The position numbers and the translations under genes are program-made. Of a stretch of 64,000 nucleotides of DNA, positions 17,608 through 26,753 are shown in pieces. The DNA is from Thalassobaculum litoreum DSM 18839. Its GTDB lineage: Bacteria > Pseudomonadota > Alphaproteobacteria > Thalassobaculales > Thalassobaculaceae. The stretch covers positions 96,260 to 160,259 of the forward strand of contig NZ_FNBW01000013.1 in NCBI RefSeq assembly GCF_900102465.1, given 5' to 3'. The number at the start of each line of letters is the position of its first letter. Within the stretch, counting starts at the first letter, position 1. The notes under the pieces were generated by a model, which was given only the letters and a program-made list of their open reading frames with translations, was not told where the DNA came from and made no database searches.

Positions 17608-18489
17608 TCACCGCCCCTTGATGGAGAAGATCTCCCGCGCCTCGTCCGGCGTGGCGACCTTGGAGCCGAGCGCCTCGACGATGGTCACCGCCCGCTCCAC
17701 CAGCGCCGCGTTGGACGGGGCCAGCACGCCGCGGTCGAGGTAGAGATTGTCCTCCAGCCCGACCCGCACATGGCCGCCCAGGATCACCGCCTGGGCGGCC
17801 ATCGGGAACTGCATGCGGCTGATGCCGAAGCCGGACCAGATCGCGCCGTCCGGCAGCAGGCTGGCGAGATAGGTCATGGTCTCCGCCGTTGCCGGCGCGC
17901 CCCAGGGGATGCCGAGACAAAGTTGGAACATCGGCGGCGCGTCGACCAGCCCCTCCTTGACCAGTTGGGCCGCCAGTCGGGCGTGGCCGGCGTCGAACAC
18001 TTCCAGTTCCGGCTTCACGCCGCTGTCGCGGATGCGGGCCGCCATCTCGCGCAGATGGGCGGGTGTGTTCATGAACACGTGCTCGCCGAAATTCATCGTC
18101 GCGATGTCCAGGGTGCACACTTCCGGGCGGAGCTGGTCGATGTGGTCGACCCGTTCCTGCGGCGATTTCAGCGTGGTGCCAGGGGCCGGCACCATCGGGT
18201 CCTGGGTACCCGGGATGTAGCGCGCACCGGGGCCGGTGGTCAGGTTGAGGACCAGCTTGGAGCCGGCGTCGCGGATCCGCTCAACCGTCTCGCGGTACAG
18301 GGCCGGGTCCATCGACGGCTTGCCGGTGGCCGGATCGCGCACATGGATATGGGCGATCGCCGCACCGGCCCGCTCCGCTTCCAGCGCGGAGGTGGCGAGC
18401 TGTTCCGGGCTGACCGGAACCGCGGGATTCTTGTCCACCGTGTCGAAACCGCCTGTGAGCGCGCAGGTGATCACCGTCTTCTCGTTCAT
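17608..18489 (-). CDS. BKACE family beta-keto acid cleavage enzyme (3-keto-5-aminohexanoate cleavage type)
   Basis: A 293-residue TIM-barrel protein of the BKACE (DUF849) family, which condenses a beta-keto acid with acetyl-CoA to give acetoacetate and a new CoA ester. Conserved elements include AAIAHIHVRD (zinc-binding HxH), LVLNLTTG, FDAGH and RVGLEDNLY. BKACE members act on 3-keto-5-aminohexanoate, dehydrocarnitine and other keto acids; the substrate here is unknown. GGAGG precedes the ATG. It is divergent from a TAXI-TRAP transporter that could supply its pathway. Confidence 0.85.
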   Translation of the reverse strand: MNEKTVITCALTGGFDTVDKNPAVPVSPEQLATSALEAERAGAAIAHIHVRDPATGKPSMDPALYRETVERIRDAGSKLVLNLTTGPGARYIPGTQDPMVPAPGTTLKSPQERVDHIDQLRPEVCTLDIATMNFGEHVFMNTPAHLREMAARIRDSGVKPELEVFDAGHARLAAQLVKEGLVDAPPMFQLCLGIPWGAPATAETMTYLASLLPDGAIWSGFGISRMQFPMAAQAVILGGHVRVGLEDNLYLDRGVLAPSNAALVERAVTIVEALGSKVATPDEAREIFSIKGR

Positions 18490-18524
18490 CCCATCCTCCC
18501 GAATCGGCGCCTGTTATGCGCGCG

Positions 18525-18535
18525 CTTGTATACCA
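18525..18535. promoter_or_regulatory. TTGTATAC palindrome-like site upstream of BKACE and TRAP genes
   Basis: The near-palindrome CTTGTATACCA lies in the 122-base divergent region between the BKACE and TRAP genes. TTGTATACAA-type sites are typical GntR-family operators. A second copy lies upstream of the gamma-glutamyltransferase gene at 26699. No GntR regulator is encoded in this window. It could also act as part of a promoter. Confidence 0.35.
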
Positions 18536-18611
18536 TCTCTCAATCGGCATACTCCCCCGAGGAGGAGTTGGGAAACAACCCGACCCGATCAAAGAACAGA
18601 CGGAGGAAACG

Positions 18612-19769
18612 ATGGAGATTTCACTGCGGACCCGCGCGGTCGCCGCGATGGCTGGCGCTGCCGCCCTCACCTTTGCCGGTGTGGCCGCCGCTGAAACCAA
18701 ACTGCCCAGCACCCTGACCTGGACCGCCTACGACACAGGCTCCTCGGGGCATGCCCAGTCGGTTGCGATCGGCAAGGCATTCAAGGAGAAGTACGACGTC
18801 AATCTCCGGATTCTTCCGGGCAAGAACGACGTCTCGCGTCTGCGCCCGCTGCAGGTCGGCAAGGTCGAGGCGGTCGCCAACGGCGTCGGCACCTACTTCG
18901 CCCAGGAAGCCGTATTCGGCTTCGACAAGCCGGATTGGGGTCCGCAACCCCTGCGCCTGCTCATGTCATCCAAGGGCAGTGCCGGCCTGATGGTCGGCGT
19001 CGCCGAGGACACCGGCGTCAAGGAATACAAGGATCTCAAAGGCAAACGGGTTGCCTGGGTGAAGAGCGCTCCGGCCCTGAACCATAACGTCACCGCGATC
19101 CTGGCCTTTGCCGGGCTGACCTGGGACGACGTGACCAAGGTCGAGTTCGCCGGCTTCGGTGCGTCCTGGGAAGGCATGACCAACGACCAGGTTGATGCCG
19201 CCTTCGCGATCACGGTCTCCGGCTCCACCAAGTCGGTCGCGTCAAGCCCTCGCGGCCTGGTCTGGCCGGCCCTGCCCTTCGACGATACCGAAGGCTGGAA
19301 GCGGATGATGGCCGTCGCCCCGTACTACACCAAGAACACGGTCTCGGCCGGCACGAACATTCCTAAGGAAGGGATCGACGGGCAGGCCTATCCGTATCCG
19401 ATTCTGACCGTGCGCTCGGACATGACCGATGAACTGGCGCAATCGATCACCGAGGCGATGCTCGAGACCTACGACATGTTCAAGGACGGCGCGCCGGGTG
19501 CCGCCGGCTGGGCGCTGGCCAACCAGACGTTCGAATGGGCCGTGCCGTATCACGACGGCGCAATCGCGGCATTCAAGGGTGCCGGCGTGTGGACCGACGC
19601 CATGCAGGCGCACAACGATACGCTGGTCGCCCGCCAGAAGGTCCTGATCGATGCCTGGACCTCCTACAGCAAGGACGCGCCGTCCGATGAGGACGCCTTC
19701 GTCGAAGGCTGGGCCAAGGCCCGGGTCGCCGCACTCGAAGCCGCCGGCTTCGATCCGGTGATCCGCTGA
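18612..19769 (+). CDS. TAXI-family TRAP transporter solute-binding protein
   Basis: A 385-residue periplasmic binding protein. The signal peptide (residues 1 to about 27) ends in TFAGVAAAE. The mature N-terminus LTWTAYDTGSSGHAQSVAIGKAFKEK and later RVAWVKSAPALN match the TAXI (TRAP-associated extracytoplasmic immunogenic) family. It delivers an organic acid or amino acid to the permease encoded next. The ATG at 18612 follows GGAGG; the earlier in-frame ATG at 18516 would hide the signal peptide. The transporter pair forms an operon with a 33-base gap. Confidence 0.9.
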   Translation: MEISLRTRAVAAMAGAAALTFAGVAAAETKLPSTLTWTAYDTGSSGHAQSVAIGKAFKEKYDVNLRILPGKNDVSRLRPLQVGKVEAVANGVGTYFAQEAVFGFDKPDWGPQPLRLLMSSKGSAGLMVGVAEDTGVKEYKDLKGKRVAWVKSAPALNHNVTAILAFAGLTWDDVTKVEFAGFGASWEGMTNDQVDAAFAITVSGSTKSVASSPRGLVWPALPFDDTEGWKRMMAVAPYYTKNTVSAGTNIPKEGIDGQAYPYPILTVRSDMTDELAQSITEAMLETYDMFKDGAPGAAGWALANQTFEWAVPYHDGAIAAFKGAGVWTDAMQAHNDTLVARQKVLIDAWTSYSKDAPSDEDAFVEGWAKARVAALEAAGFDPVIR

Positions 19770-19802
19770 TCTAGGGCGCAACTTACAGAGAAAGGCTCGC
19801 AG

Positions 19803-21788
19803 ATGAGCGAGCCCATCATGAACACCTCCGCCGGGGGTGACGCGGTGACGGATACCATCCGTCACCGCGTTCTCACGCCCGGCTGGACCGTGGTGATCAT
19901 GGCGATGACAGCCGCCGCCGTTCTGCTGTCGATCTACCAGCTGTTCAACATCGGCTCGATGGTCGGCTGGGTGATCCTGGACCTGTCCTACCTGGACCTG
20001 ATGGTGGCGCTGCTGCTGCCGATCGTGTTCCTGGTGTTCCCCATGCGCCCGAGCGACAAGAACCGTCGGACGCCACCGATCTACGACCTCGCGCTCTTCG
20101 CCGGCACCTTCGTGCTGGGATGCTACCTGGCCTGGATCGCGGTGCCCGCGGTCGAGGGCGGCTGGGAGTATTTCGCGCCCGCCTCTGCCCGCATCCTCGG
20201 CTTCGTGCTGTGGGCGCTGATGATCGAGGCCGTGCGCCGCACCGGCGGTCTCGCGCTCACCATCATCGTGCTGATCTTCTCGTTCTACCCGCCTTTCGCG
20301 GAATCGATGCCCGGCCCCCTTCAGGGCGCGCAGCAGTCGCTCTGGGAGGTCAGCCAGTATTACCTGTTCTCGTCGGAAGCGATCTTCGGCATTCCCATGC
20401 GGGCCTTCGGCAAGCTGGTGATCGGCTTCGTGATCTTCGGCGTCGCCCTGCAGCATACCGGCGCCGGACGCTTCTTCATCGACCTCGCCTTCGCCCTGCT
20501 CGGCAACGTGCGCGGCGGCGGTGCGAAGGTCGCGATCTTCTCATCCGGCCTGCTGGGTTCGATGAGCGGTTCGGTGATCACCAACGTTCTGACCACCGGC
20601 CGGCTCACCATTCCGGCGATGCGGCGCACGGGCTTCGGCAAGGAGACCGCCGCCGCGGTGGAGGCCTGCGCGTCCACGGGCGGCGTGCTGATGCCGCCGG
20701 TGATGGGGGCCACGGCCTTCGTCATGGCCTCGTTCCTGAACGTCCCCTACATCGAGATCGCCGTCGCCGCGGTGATACCGTCGCTGCTCTATTATCTCGG
20801 CCTGTTCCTGCAGATCGACGCCTATGCCGCCCGCAAGAGTCTCAAGGGCCTGCCGCGCGAGGAGTTGCCGAAGCTCGGCGCCGTGTTCCGGCGCGGCTGG
20901 CATTATCTCTTCGCGCTGGTGCTGCTGGTCTATCTCCTGCTCTACATGAAGCAGGAGGCGCTGGCGCCGTACTACGCGACAGCGGTGCTGCTGATCGCCA
21001 ATCAGATCTTCGGAAAGCGGCTCGGCTGGAGCGATCTCAAGCACTTCCTGTACGAGACCGGTCAGGTGCTGGCCGAGCTCGTGGCAATTCTGGGCGCCAT
21101 CGGGCTGATCATCGGCGCCCTCTCGGTGACGGGCCTGGTCGGCTCGATCGCCACCGACCTGGTGCTGCTGGCCGGCGGCAACGTCTATGCCCTGCTGCTG
21201 ATGGGCGCGGCGACGAGCTTCATCCTCGGCATGGGGATGACGGTCACCGCGGCCTATGTGTTCCTCGCCATCGTGCTGGCTCCGTCGCTCGTGACGGCGG
21301 GCCTGGACCCGATGGCCGTGCACATGTTCATCCTGTACTGGGGAATGCTGTCGTATATCACACCGCCGGTGGCGCTCGGTGCCTTCGCGGCGGCGACGAT
21401 CTCCGGGGCGACGCCGATGCAGGCCGGATTCTCGGCCATGCGGCTCGGGTCGATCATCTACTTCATCCCGTTCTTCTTCGTGCTGGAGCCGGCATTGATC
21501 CTGAATGGGGCGCCGATGCAGATCGCCGTCGTGCTGGCGAGTGCACTGGCCGGGGTACTGCTGATCGCCTCCTCCACCCAGGGCTACCTGATCGGCTACG
21601 GCACCTTCGGCGACGGGGCGATGGCCATGGCCGTGCGCGTGATCGTCTTCGCCGGCGGCGTACTGTTCGCCTTTCCCGGCAGCGAGGACATGGGCATCGG
21701 CCATTGGGACGCGGTGCTTGCCGGTGCCGTCATCGCGGCGATCGGGCTCGGCTTCGGCCTGCTGACCCGCAAGTTGGCTCCGGGGTAA
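19803..21788 (+). CDS. TRAP transporter fused permease (DctQM, TAXI type)
   Basis: A 661-residue integral membrane protein. The first 200 residues correspond to the small DctQ-like part and the rest to the DctM-like ion-transport part. Conserved elements include SGLLGSMSGSVITNVLTTG, GGVLMPPVMGATAF and TPPVALGAFAAATISG. It couples import to a sodium or proton gradient. An AGAAAGG lies before the ATG. A strong hairpin follows 37 bases after the stop. Confidence 0.9.
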   Translation: MSEPIMNTSAGGDAVTDTIRHRVLTPGWTVVIMAMTAAAVLLSIYQLFNIGSMVGWVILDLSYLDLMVALLLPIVFLVFPMRPSDKNRRTPPIYDLALFAGTFVLGCYLAWIAVPAVEGGWEYFAPASARILGFVLWALMIEAVRRTGGLALTIIVLIFSFYPPFAESMPGPLQGAQQSLWEVSQYYLFSSEAIFGIPMRAFGKLVIGFVIFGVALQHTGAGRFFIDLAFALLGNVRGGGAKVAIFSSGLLGSMSGSVITNVLTTGRLTIPAMRRTGFGKETAAAVEACASTGGVLMPPVMGATAFVMASFLNVPYIEIAVAAVIPSLLYYLGLFLQIDAYAARKSLKGLPREELPKLGAVFRRGWHYLFALVLLVYLLLYMKQEALAPYYATAVLLIANQIFGKRLGWSDLKHFLYETGQVLAELVAILGAIGLIIGALSVTGLVGSIATDLVLLAGGNVYALLLMGAATSFILGMGMTVTAAYVFLAIVLAPSLVTAGLDPMAVHMFILYWGMLSYITPPVALGAFAAATISGATPMQAGFSAMRLGSIIYFIPFFFVLEPALILNGAPMQIAVVLASALAGVLLIASSTQGYLIGYGTFGDGAMAMAVRVIVFAGGVLFAFPGSEDMGIGHWDAVLAGAVIAAIGLGFGLLTRKLAPG

Positions 21789-21825
21789 ACCGGCCCCCGG
21801 TCATTTCCAGCAGACCCTGAACAAA

Positions 21826-21853
21826 AAAAGGGGAGGCCGAGGCCTCCCCTTTT
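21826..21853. terminator. Bidirectional intrinsic terminator between TRAP and BCCT genes
   Basis: A 12-bp perfect stem, AAAAGGGGAGGC with GCCTCCCCTTTT, and a 4-base loop. The A-tract and T-tract flank the stem on both sides, so it can terminate transcription in both directions. It sits between convergent genes ending at 21788 (plus) and 21874 (minus). Confidence 0.9.
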
Positions 21854-21873
21854 CAATGATATGGGCGCCGGCC

Positions 21874-23496
21874 TCAGGCCGTATCCGACCGCGGCTCGCT
21901 CATCAGCCCCTTCACGATGGCGTAGCACGCCAGCAGCAGGACGATGGTGAACGGAAAGCCGGTCGAGACCGCCATGGCCTGCAGGGCCGTCAGGCCACCG
22001 CCGAGCAGCAGCGCAATCGCCACCAGCCCCTCGAAGCAGGCCCAGAACACCCGCTGCGACACCGGGGCGTTGGTCTTGCCCCCGGCGGTGATCGTGTCGA
22101 TCACCAGAGAGCCGGAATCCGACGAGGTCACGAAGAACACGATCACCAGCAGGATGCCGATGAAGGACGTGATCTGCGCCAACGGCATCTGCTCGAGCAT
22201 CACGAACAGCTTCACCGGCAGATCGGCATCGGCGATCGCCACCACGCCGGATTCGACGAAGCTGATCGCCGTGCCGCCGAAAGCCGTCATCCAAAGCACC
22301 GACACCAGCGACGGGATCAGCAGCACGCAGGTGATGAACTCCCGCACCGTGCGGCCCCGCGACACCCGGGCGATGAACATGCCCACGAACGGCGACCAGG
22401 AGATCCACCAGGCCCAGTAGAACGACGTCCAGCCCTGGCTGAAATTCGCATCGGTGCGGCCGATCGGGTTGGACAGCGCCGGCAGATACTCGAGATACGC
22501 CAACAGGTTCGAGAAGAACCCGGTCACGATCGCCATGGTCGGCCCGACGATGATGATGAACATCAGCAGCAGGAAGGCCAGGACCATGTTGATCTCGGAC
22601 AGGCGCTTCACGCCGGCATCGAGACCGGCCAGTACCGAAAGCAGCGCCAAGCCGGTGATGCCGCAGATCAGCAGGACCTGGGAGGCATCGCTCACCGGCG
22701 TCCCGAACAGGAACTCCAGACCGGCATTGGCCTGGGTCGCCCCGAGGCCGAGCGAGGTGGCCAGGCCGAACAGCGTGGCGAACACCGCCAGGATATCGAT
22801 GACGTGACCGGTCCAGCCCCACACCGCATCGCCGAAGATCGGATGGAAGACGCTGCGGATCGTCAGCGGCAGGCCCTTGTTATAGGAGAACAGGGCCAAG
22901 GCCAGTGCGACGACCGCGTAGATCGCCCAGGGGTGTAGCCCCCAGTGGAAGATCGTCGCCGCCATGCCAAGCGCCTTCGCGCCCTCCACATCGCCAGCCG
23001 CACCGGCCAACGGCGCCCAGCTCTCCGGGGAGCCGGCCCCTTCCGCGAGCGACGAGTTGAAGTGCGAGATCGGCTCTGAGACGCCATAGAACATCAGCCC
23101 GATGCCCATGCCGGCCGCGAACAGCATCGCGAACCAACCGCTATAGGAGTAGTCGGGCTTCGCGTCCCGCCCTCCGAGCCGCACCTTGCCGAGCGGGGTG
23201 ACGATCAGGACGACGCAAAGAATCACGAAGACGTTCGCGGCTCCGATGAAGAACCAGTCGAAGGTCGAGGTCAGTGTCTCGCGCAGGGCGCCGAACGCCG
23301 CAGCGGCTTGGTCGTGCAGGATCAGGGTCAGAAACGTGAAGGCAACGATCACCAGCCCGGAGATCAGGAACACCGGATTATGGATGTCCAGGCCGAACGG
23401 CCCAACCTGTTTCTGAATGTTGTCCTGGCCGATTTCGTAATCGGTATCGATGAGATCCGCCGGCCCGTCGGGCGGCTTCACAGCGTGGTCGGACAT
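21874..23496 (-). CDS. BCCT-family (betaine/carnitine/choline) transporter
   Basis: A 540-residue transporter with about 12 helices. Signature elements are LFAAGMGIGLMFYGVSEP in the first half and FYWAWWISWSPFVGMFIARVSRG near residue 350, the BCCT Trp-rich motif. BCCT proteins import quaternary ammonium compounds with sodium or protons for osmoprotection or catabolism. A GAGGGA precedes the ATG. It stands alone between the TRAP operon and the acyl-CoA synthetase gene. Confidence 0.9.
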   Translation of the reverse strand: MSDHAVKPPDGPADLIDTDYEIGQDNIQKQVGPFGLDIHNPVFLISGLVIVAFTFLTLILHDQAAAAFGALRETLTSTFDWFFIGAANVFVILCVVLIVTPLGKVRLGGRDAKPDYSYSGWFAMLFAAGMGIGLMFYGVSEPISHFNSSLAEGAGSPESWAPLAGAAGDVEGAKALGMAATIFHWGLHPWAIYAVVALALALFSYNKGLPLTIRSVFHPIFGDAVWGWTGHVIDILAVFATLFGLATSLGLGATQANAGLEFLFGTPVSDASQVLLICGITGLALLSVLAGLDAGVKRLSEINMVLAFLLLMFIIIVGPTMAIVTGFFSNLLAYLEYLPALSNPIGRTDANFSQGWTSFYWAWWISWSPFVGMFIARVSRGRTVREFITCVLLIPSLVSVLWMTAFGGTAISFVESGVVAIADADLPVKLFVMLEQMPLAQITSFIGILLVIVFFVTSSDSGSLVIDTITAGGKTNAPVSQRVFWACFEGLVAIALLLGGGLTALQAMAVSTGFPFTIVLLLACYAIVKGLMSEPRSDTA

Positions 23497-23871
23497 GTAG
23501 TTCCCTCTCGTTTGGGTTTTGCAGCGCGCCGCGAGCCCCCCTTGGCCCCCAGTCGCACCGAGCCCGAACCCGAATCGGGACGGACGTCTTCGACGGGGGA
23601 TTGGAGCCGACGCCTGGCAGGACGGCTTTCGGCTCGACCGTCGGAGGTCGCGCTCCCCTCCCCCGGGCTACTCGCCGGTTGTCCCGGCTGTTCGGCGGCA
23701 CCGGTCGCCGGTTCCGCGTTATCGAAACGCTACCCTAACCTGAAACACCAATTTGCCACAAATCGACACACCGACCCGGAACTGTCGTGAATTCGACAGA
23801 ATCAGGCCGCTTAAGTGGAAAACCCGCCACAGTTGCCAGCCGACAGGTGGTATCCGCCGATCAGCCGCCGG
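23497..23871. other. Intergenic region upstream of BCCT gene, no gene seen
   Basis: This 375-base stretch between two minus-strand genes holds no convincing gene. Its part near 23730 to 23830 is less GC-rich than the surroundings and probably contains the promoter of the BCCT gene and the end of the acyl-CoA synthetase transcript. I see no clear terminator hairpin or regulatory repeat. Confidence 0.5.
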
Positions 23872-25410
23872 TCAGCCATCCAGCTTGTGCTTGAGAATCT
23901 TGCCCGCCGCCGTCGCCGGCAGGCTGTCTCGGAACTCCCAGCGCCCAGGCCGTTTGTAGGCCGACAGCTTGTCGGCCACGAAGGCCGCGAGGTCCGCGGC
24001 GCTGGGGGTGCGGCCCTGCACCGGCTGGATGAAGGCCACCACTTCCTCGTTGCCGTCCCTGGCCGGGCGGCCGACGACGGCGCACAGGCCGACGTCGGGA
24101 TGCAGGGTGATCGCCGCCTCCACCTCCGGCGGGTAGACGTTGAAGCCGGAGCGGATGATCAGCTCCTTGCGGCGGCCGACCACATAGAGCAGGCCGTCGG
24201 CGTTCAGCCGGCCGAGATCTCCGGTCTTGAACCACAGCCCGTCATGGACGGCGGCCGTTTCCCCGGGTGCCTTGTAATAGCCCTTCATCACCAGCGGACC
24301 GGACACCTGGATCTCGCCCACCATGTCCGTCGGCAGGGCCCCGCCGTCGTCGCCGACGATGCGCACCTGGACGTCGGGAATGATCTCGCCGACCGTGTCG
24401 TCATCGCGCGGACGGTCGATATCGGTCACCGAGATGGTCGGCGCGGTCTCGGTCATTCCGTAGCCGTTATGCAACGGCACCCCGAAGGCCGCCTCCACCC
24501 GCCTCTTCAGTCCCAGGTCCAGCGGCGCACCGCCGGAGGACAGATAACGGATGCGTCCCGGGTTCAGCGCTCGGCCACGGATTGTGGTGAGCTCAAGGAT
24601 TCGTGCGTACATCTGGGGCACGCCGTTGAACAGGCTGATCGCGCCGCCCTCGATCGCGGCCAGGGCATGCTCGGCCGAGAAACGCGGAATCAGGTCGACC
24701 CGGCCGCCCATGTACATGTTGCCCAGATACACCGATGCGAGGCCGAACACGTGACTGATCGGCAACACGCCGTAGATCCGGTCGCCCGGCGTCACCCGCC
24801 TGGAGTCACCAGACCGGGCGCCGATGAACAGCAGGTTGCGATGGGTCAGCATCACGCCCTTCGGCTTCCCGGTGGTGCCGGAGGTGTAGATCATCACCGC
24901 CACCCGGTCGGCCGGATCCTCGCCGCTCTCGTCCACCGCCGGGTCGGCATCGCCGAACGCCGCCAGGGTGGCGCCGAGATCGTCCAGCTCGGCCACCGGC
25001 GCCGCTCCGTGGCGCGCGCCATGGGCCGTCGCCTCGTCCGAGACCGAGTCCGTATACAGCGCCAGCTTCGGGCGGGCATGGTCGCGGATGGCGTCGATCT
25101 CGCCCGAGGACAGCCGCGCATTGATCGGGATCGCCCAGGCGCCGAGCTTCGCCGCCGCCAGAACCGACAGAGCGGTGGCGAAGCCGTTCTCACCGACGAT
25201 GTAGAACCGGTCGCCGGCCGCCAGCCCCCGCTCCGCCAGGGTGGCGGCCAGACGGGTCGACCGCGCATCCGCCTCGCCGTAGCTCATCACCCGCTCGCCC
25301 TCGGCCAGGGCCGGGATGGCGGGATATCGCTCGGCCCACCAGGCCACCGGATCGGCGATCGAGGCGAAGATGTCCGTCGCCGGACGTGAGCCGTCCCAGG
25401 TTTCCGTCAT
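23872..25410 (-). CDS. AMP-forming acyl-CoA synthetase (ANL superfamily)
   Basis: A 512-residue adenylating enzyme. The P-loop-like motif is YTSGTTGKPKGV around residue 175, with NGYGMTETAP around residue 310 and the hinge/catalytic region GLWFKTGDLGRLNADG. The C-terminal Lys is in GKILKHKLDG. It activates a carboxylic acid to its CoA thioester. A GGAGA precedes the ATG. It lies 13 bases after the acyl-CoA dehydrogenase gene, so together they would start beta-oxidation of one substrate, which cannot be identified. Confidence 0.9.
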   Translation of the reverse strand: MTETWDGSRPATDIFASIADPVAWWAERYPAIPALAEGERVMSYGEADARSTRLAATLAERGLAAGDRFYIVGENGFATALSVLAAAKLGAWAIPINARLSSGEIDAIRDHARPKLALYTDSVSDEATAHGARHGAAPVAELDDLGATLAAFGDADPAVDESGEDPADRVAVMIYTSGTTGKPKGVMLTHRNLLFIGARSGDSRRVTPGDRIYGVLPISHVFGLASVYLGNMYMGGRVDLIPRFSAEHALAAIEGGAISLFNGVPQMYARILELTTIRGRALNPGRIRYLSSGGAPLDLGLKRRVEAAFGVPLHNGYGMTETAPTISVTDIDRPRDDDTVGEIIPDVQVRIVGDDGGALPTDMVGEIQVSGPLVMKGYYKAPGETAAVHDGLWFKTGDLGRLNADGLLYVVGRRKELIIRSGFNVYPPEVEAAITLHPDVGLCAVVGRPARDGNEEVVAFIQPVQGRTPSAADLAAFVADKLSAYKRPGRWEFRDSLPATAAGKILKHKLDG

Positions 25411-25423
25411 GACGGTCTCCGGG

Positions 25424-26584
25424 TCAGCGGGAGGCCGCGTGGGCCCGCAGCATGTTGCGGGCGATCACGATCTGCTGGATCTGCGAGGTGCCCTCGTAGA
25501 TCCGGAACAGCCGAACGTCGCGGTAGAAGCGCTCGACCGCGTATTCGTTGATGTAGCCCGCACCGCCATGGATCTGCACCGCCCGGTCCGCCACCCGGCC
25601 GACCATCTCCGAGGCGTAATACTTGGCGCAGGCGGCGACCATGGCCGTGTTCTCGCCGGCGTCGAACTTGGCGGCCGCGTCCTTGACCATCGCCTCGGCG
25701 GCATAGGCCTCGGTCTTGCTGTCGGCCAGCATCGCCTGGATGAGCTGGAAGTCGGAGAGCAGCTGACCGAACTGCTTGCGCTCGGTGGCGTAGCCCAGAC
25801 ACTCGTTGATCAGCCGGTCGGCCATGCCGATGCACACCGAGGACAGGTGCAGCCGACCCCGGTCCAGCACCTTCATCGCGGTCTTGAAGCCCTGGCCCTC
25901 GACCCCGCCGATGATCGCGTCGGCCGGGACCTTCACGTCCTCGAAGATCACGTCGGCCACATGGGTGCCCTGCTGGCCCATCTTCTTGTACGGCTTGCCG
26001 GTGGAGATGCCGGGCGACCTGGCGTCGACCAGAAAGGCGGAGATGCCGCCCGCCCCTTTGTTGTCCGGGTCGGTGCGCGCCATGACGGTGAAGACGCCGG
26101 CCTTGGTCGAGTTGGTGATGAACCGCTTGGTGCCGTTGAGGACGTAGCCGTTGCCGTCCTTCTTCGCGGAGGTCCGCACCGAGGCGGCGTCGGAGCCGCT
26201 GTCGGGCTCGGTCAGGCAGAACGATCCCACCAGTTCGCCGGAGGCCAGACGCGGCAGGTAGTCGCGCTTCTGATCCTCGGTGCCGTCCATCACGATGGCC
26301 TGGCTGCCGATGCCGACATTCGTGCCGATCAGCGACCGAAAACAGGGTGCCGTGTGCCCCAGCTCGTTGCCGATCACCACCTCCTCCGACATGGACAGGC
26401 CGAGCCCGCCGTACTCCTCCGGAATCGAGAGGCCGTAGAGGCCCATCTCCGCCATTTCCTGAGACACTTCCTCGGGGATCGCGTCCTCGCGGCTGACCTG
26501 TTCCTCCAGCGGAATCAGGCGCTCGGTCACGTAGCGGCGGACGGTGTCCGTAAACTGGTTGAGGGTCTCCTGATCGAGCGCCAC
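25424..26584 (-). CDS. Acyl-CoA dehydrogenase
   Basis: A 386-residue FAD enzyme. Family signatures are FCLTEPDSGSDAAS (about residue 125), the C-terminal QIHGGAGYINEYAVERFYRDVR and IYEGTSQIQQIVIARNML. The Glu in YEGTSQ is at the usual catalytic base position for short/medium-chain enzymes. The start is GTG at 26584 with GGGAG upstream. It is the first gene of a two-gene operon with the acyl-CoA synthetase. Confidence 0.9.
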   Translation of the reverse strand: MALDQETLNQFTDTVRRYVTERLIPLEEQVSREDAIPEEVSQEMAEMGLYGLSIPEEYGGLGLSMSEEVVIGNELGHTAPCFRSLIGTNVGIGSQAIVMDGTEDQKRDYLPRLASGELVGSFCLTEPDSGSDAASVRTSAKKDGNGYVLNGTKRFITNSTKAGVFTVMARTDPDNKGAGGISAFLVDARSPGISTGKPYKKMGQQGTHVADVIFEDVKVPADAIIGGVEGQGFKTAMKVLDRGRLHLSSVCIGMADRLINECLGYATERKQFGQLLSDFQLIQAMLADSKTEAYAAEAMVKDAAAKFDAGENTAMVAACAKYYASEMVGRVADRAVQIHGGAGYINEYAVERFYRDVRLFRIYEGTSQIQQIVIARNMLRAHAASR

Positions 26585-26698
26585 GGCGGTCTCCCTTGAT
26601 CGTCATGCCTGATCGGCACGGTTGCTTTTCTGTACGTCCGTATTTGTCGGCGGGACTATAGGTTCCGCGCTCCCAGGCGTCCACGCAGCTTGCCGAGT

Positions 26699-26707
26699 TT
26701 GTATACA
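26699..26707. promoter_or_regulatory. TTGTATACA near-palindrome upstream of ggt
   Basis: TTGTATACA lies in the 169-base divergent region, 47 bases before the ggt start. It is the same core as the site at 18525 and resembles GntR-family operators. It could also serve as a promoter element, since TATAC resembles a -10 box. Confidence 0.35.
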
Positions 26708-26753
26708 CCGGCTAAACCGCTGCAAATCGAACGAAGCGAGGAAACAACCCATC

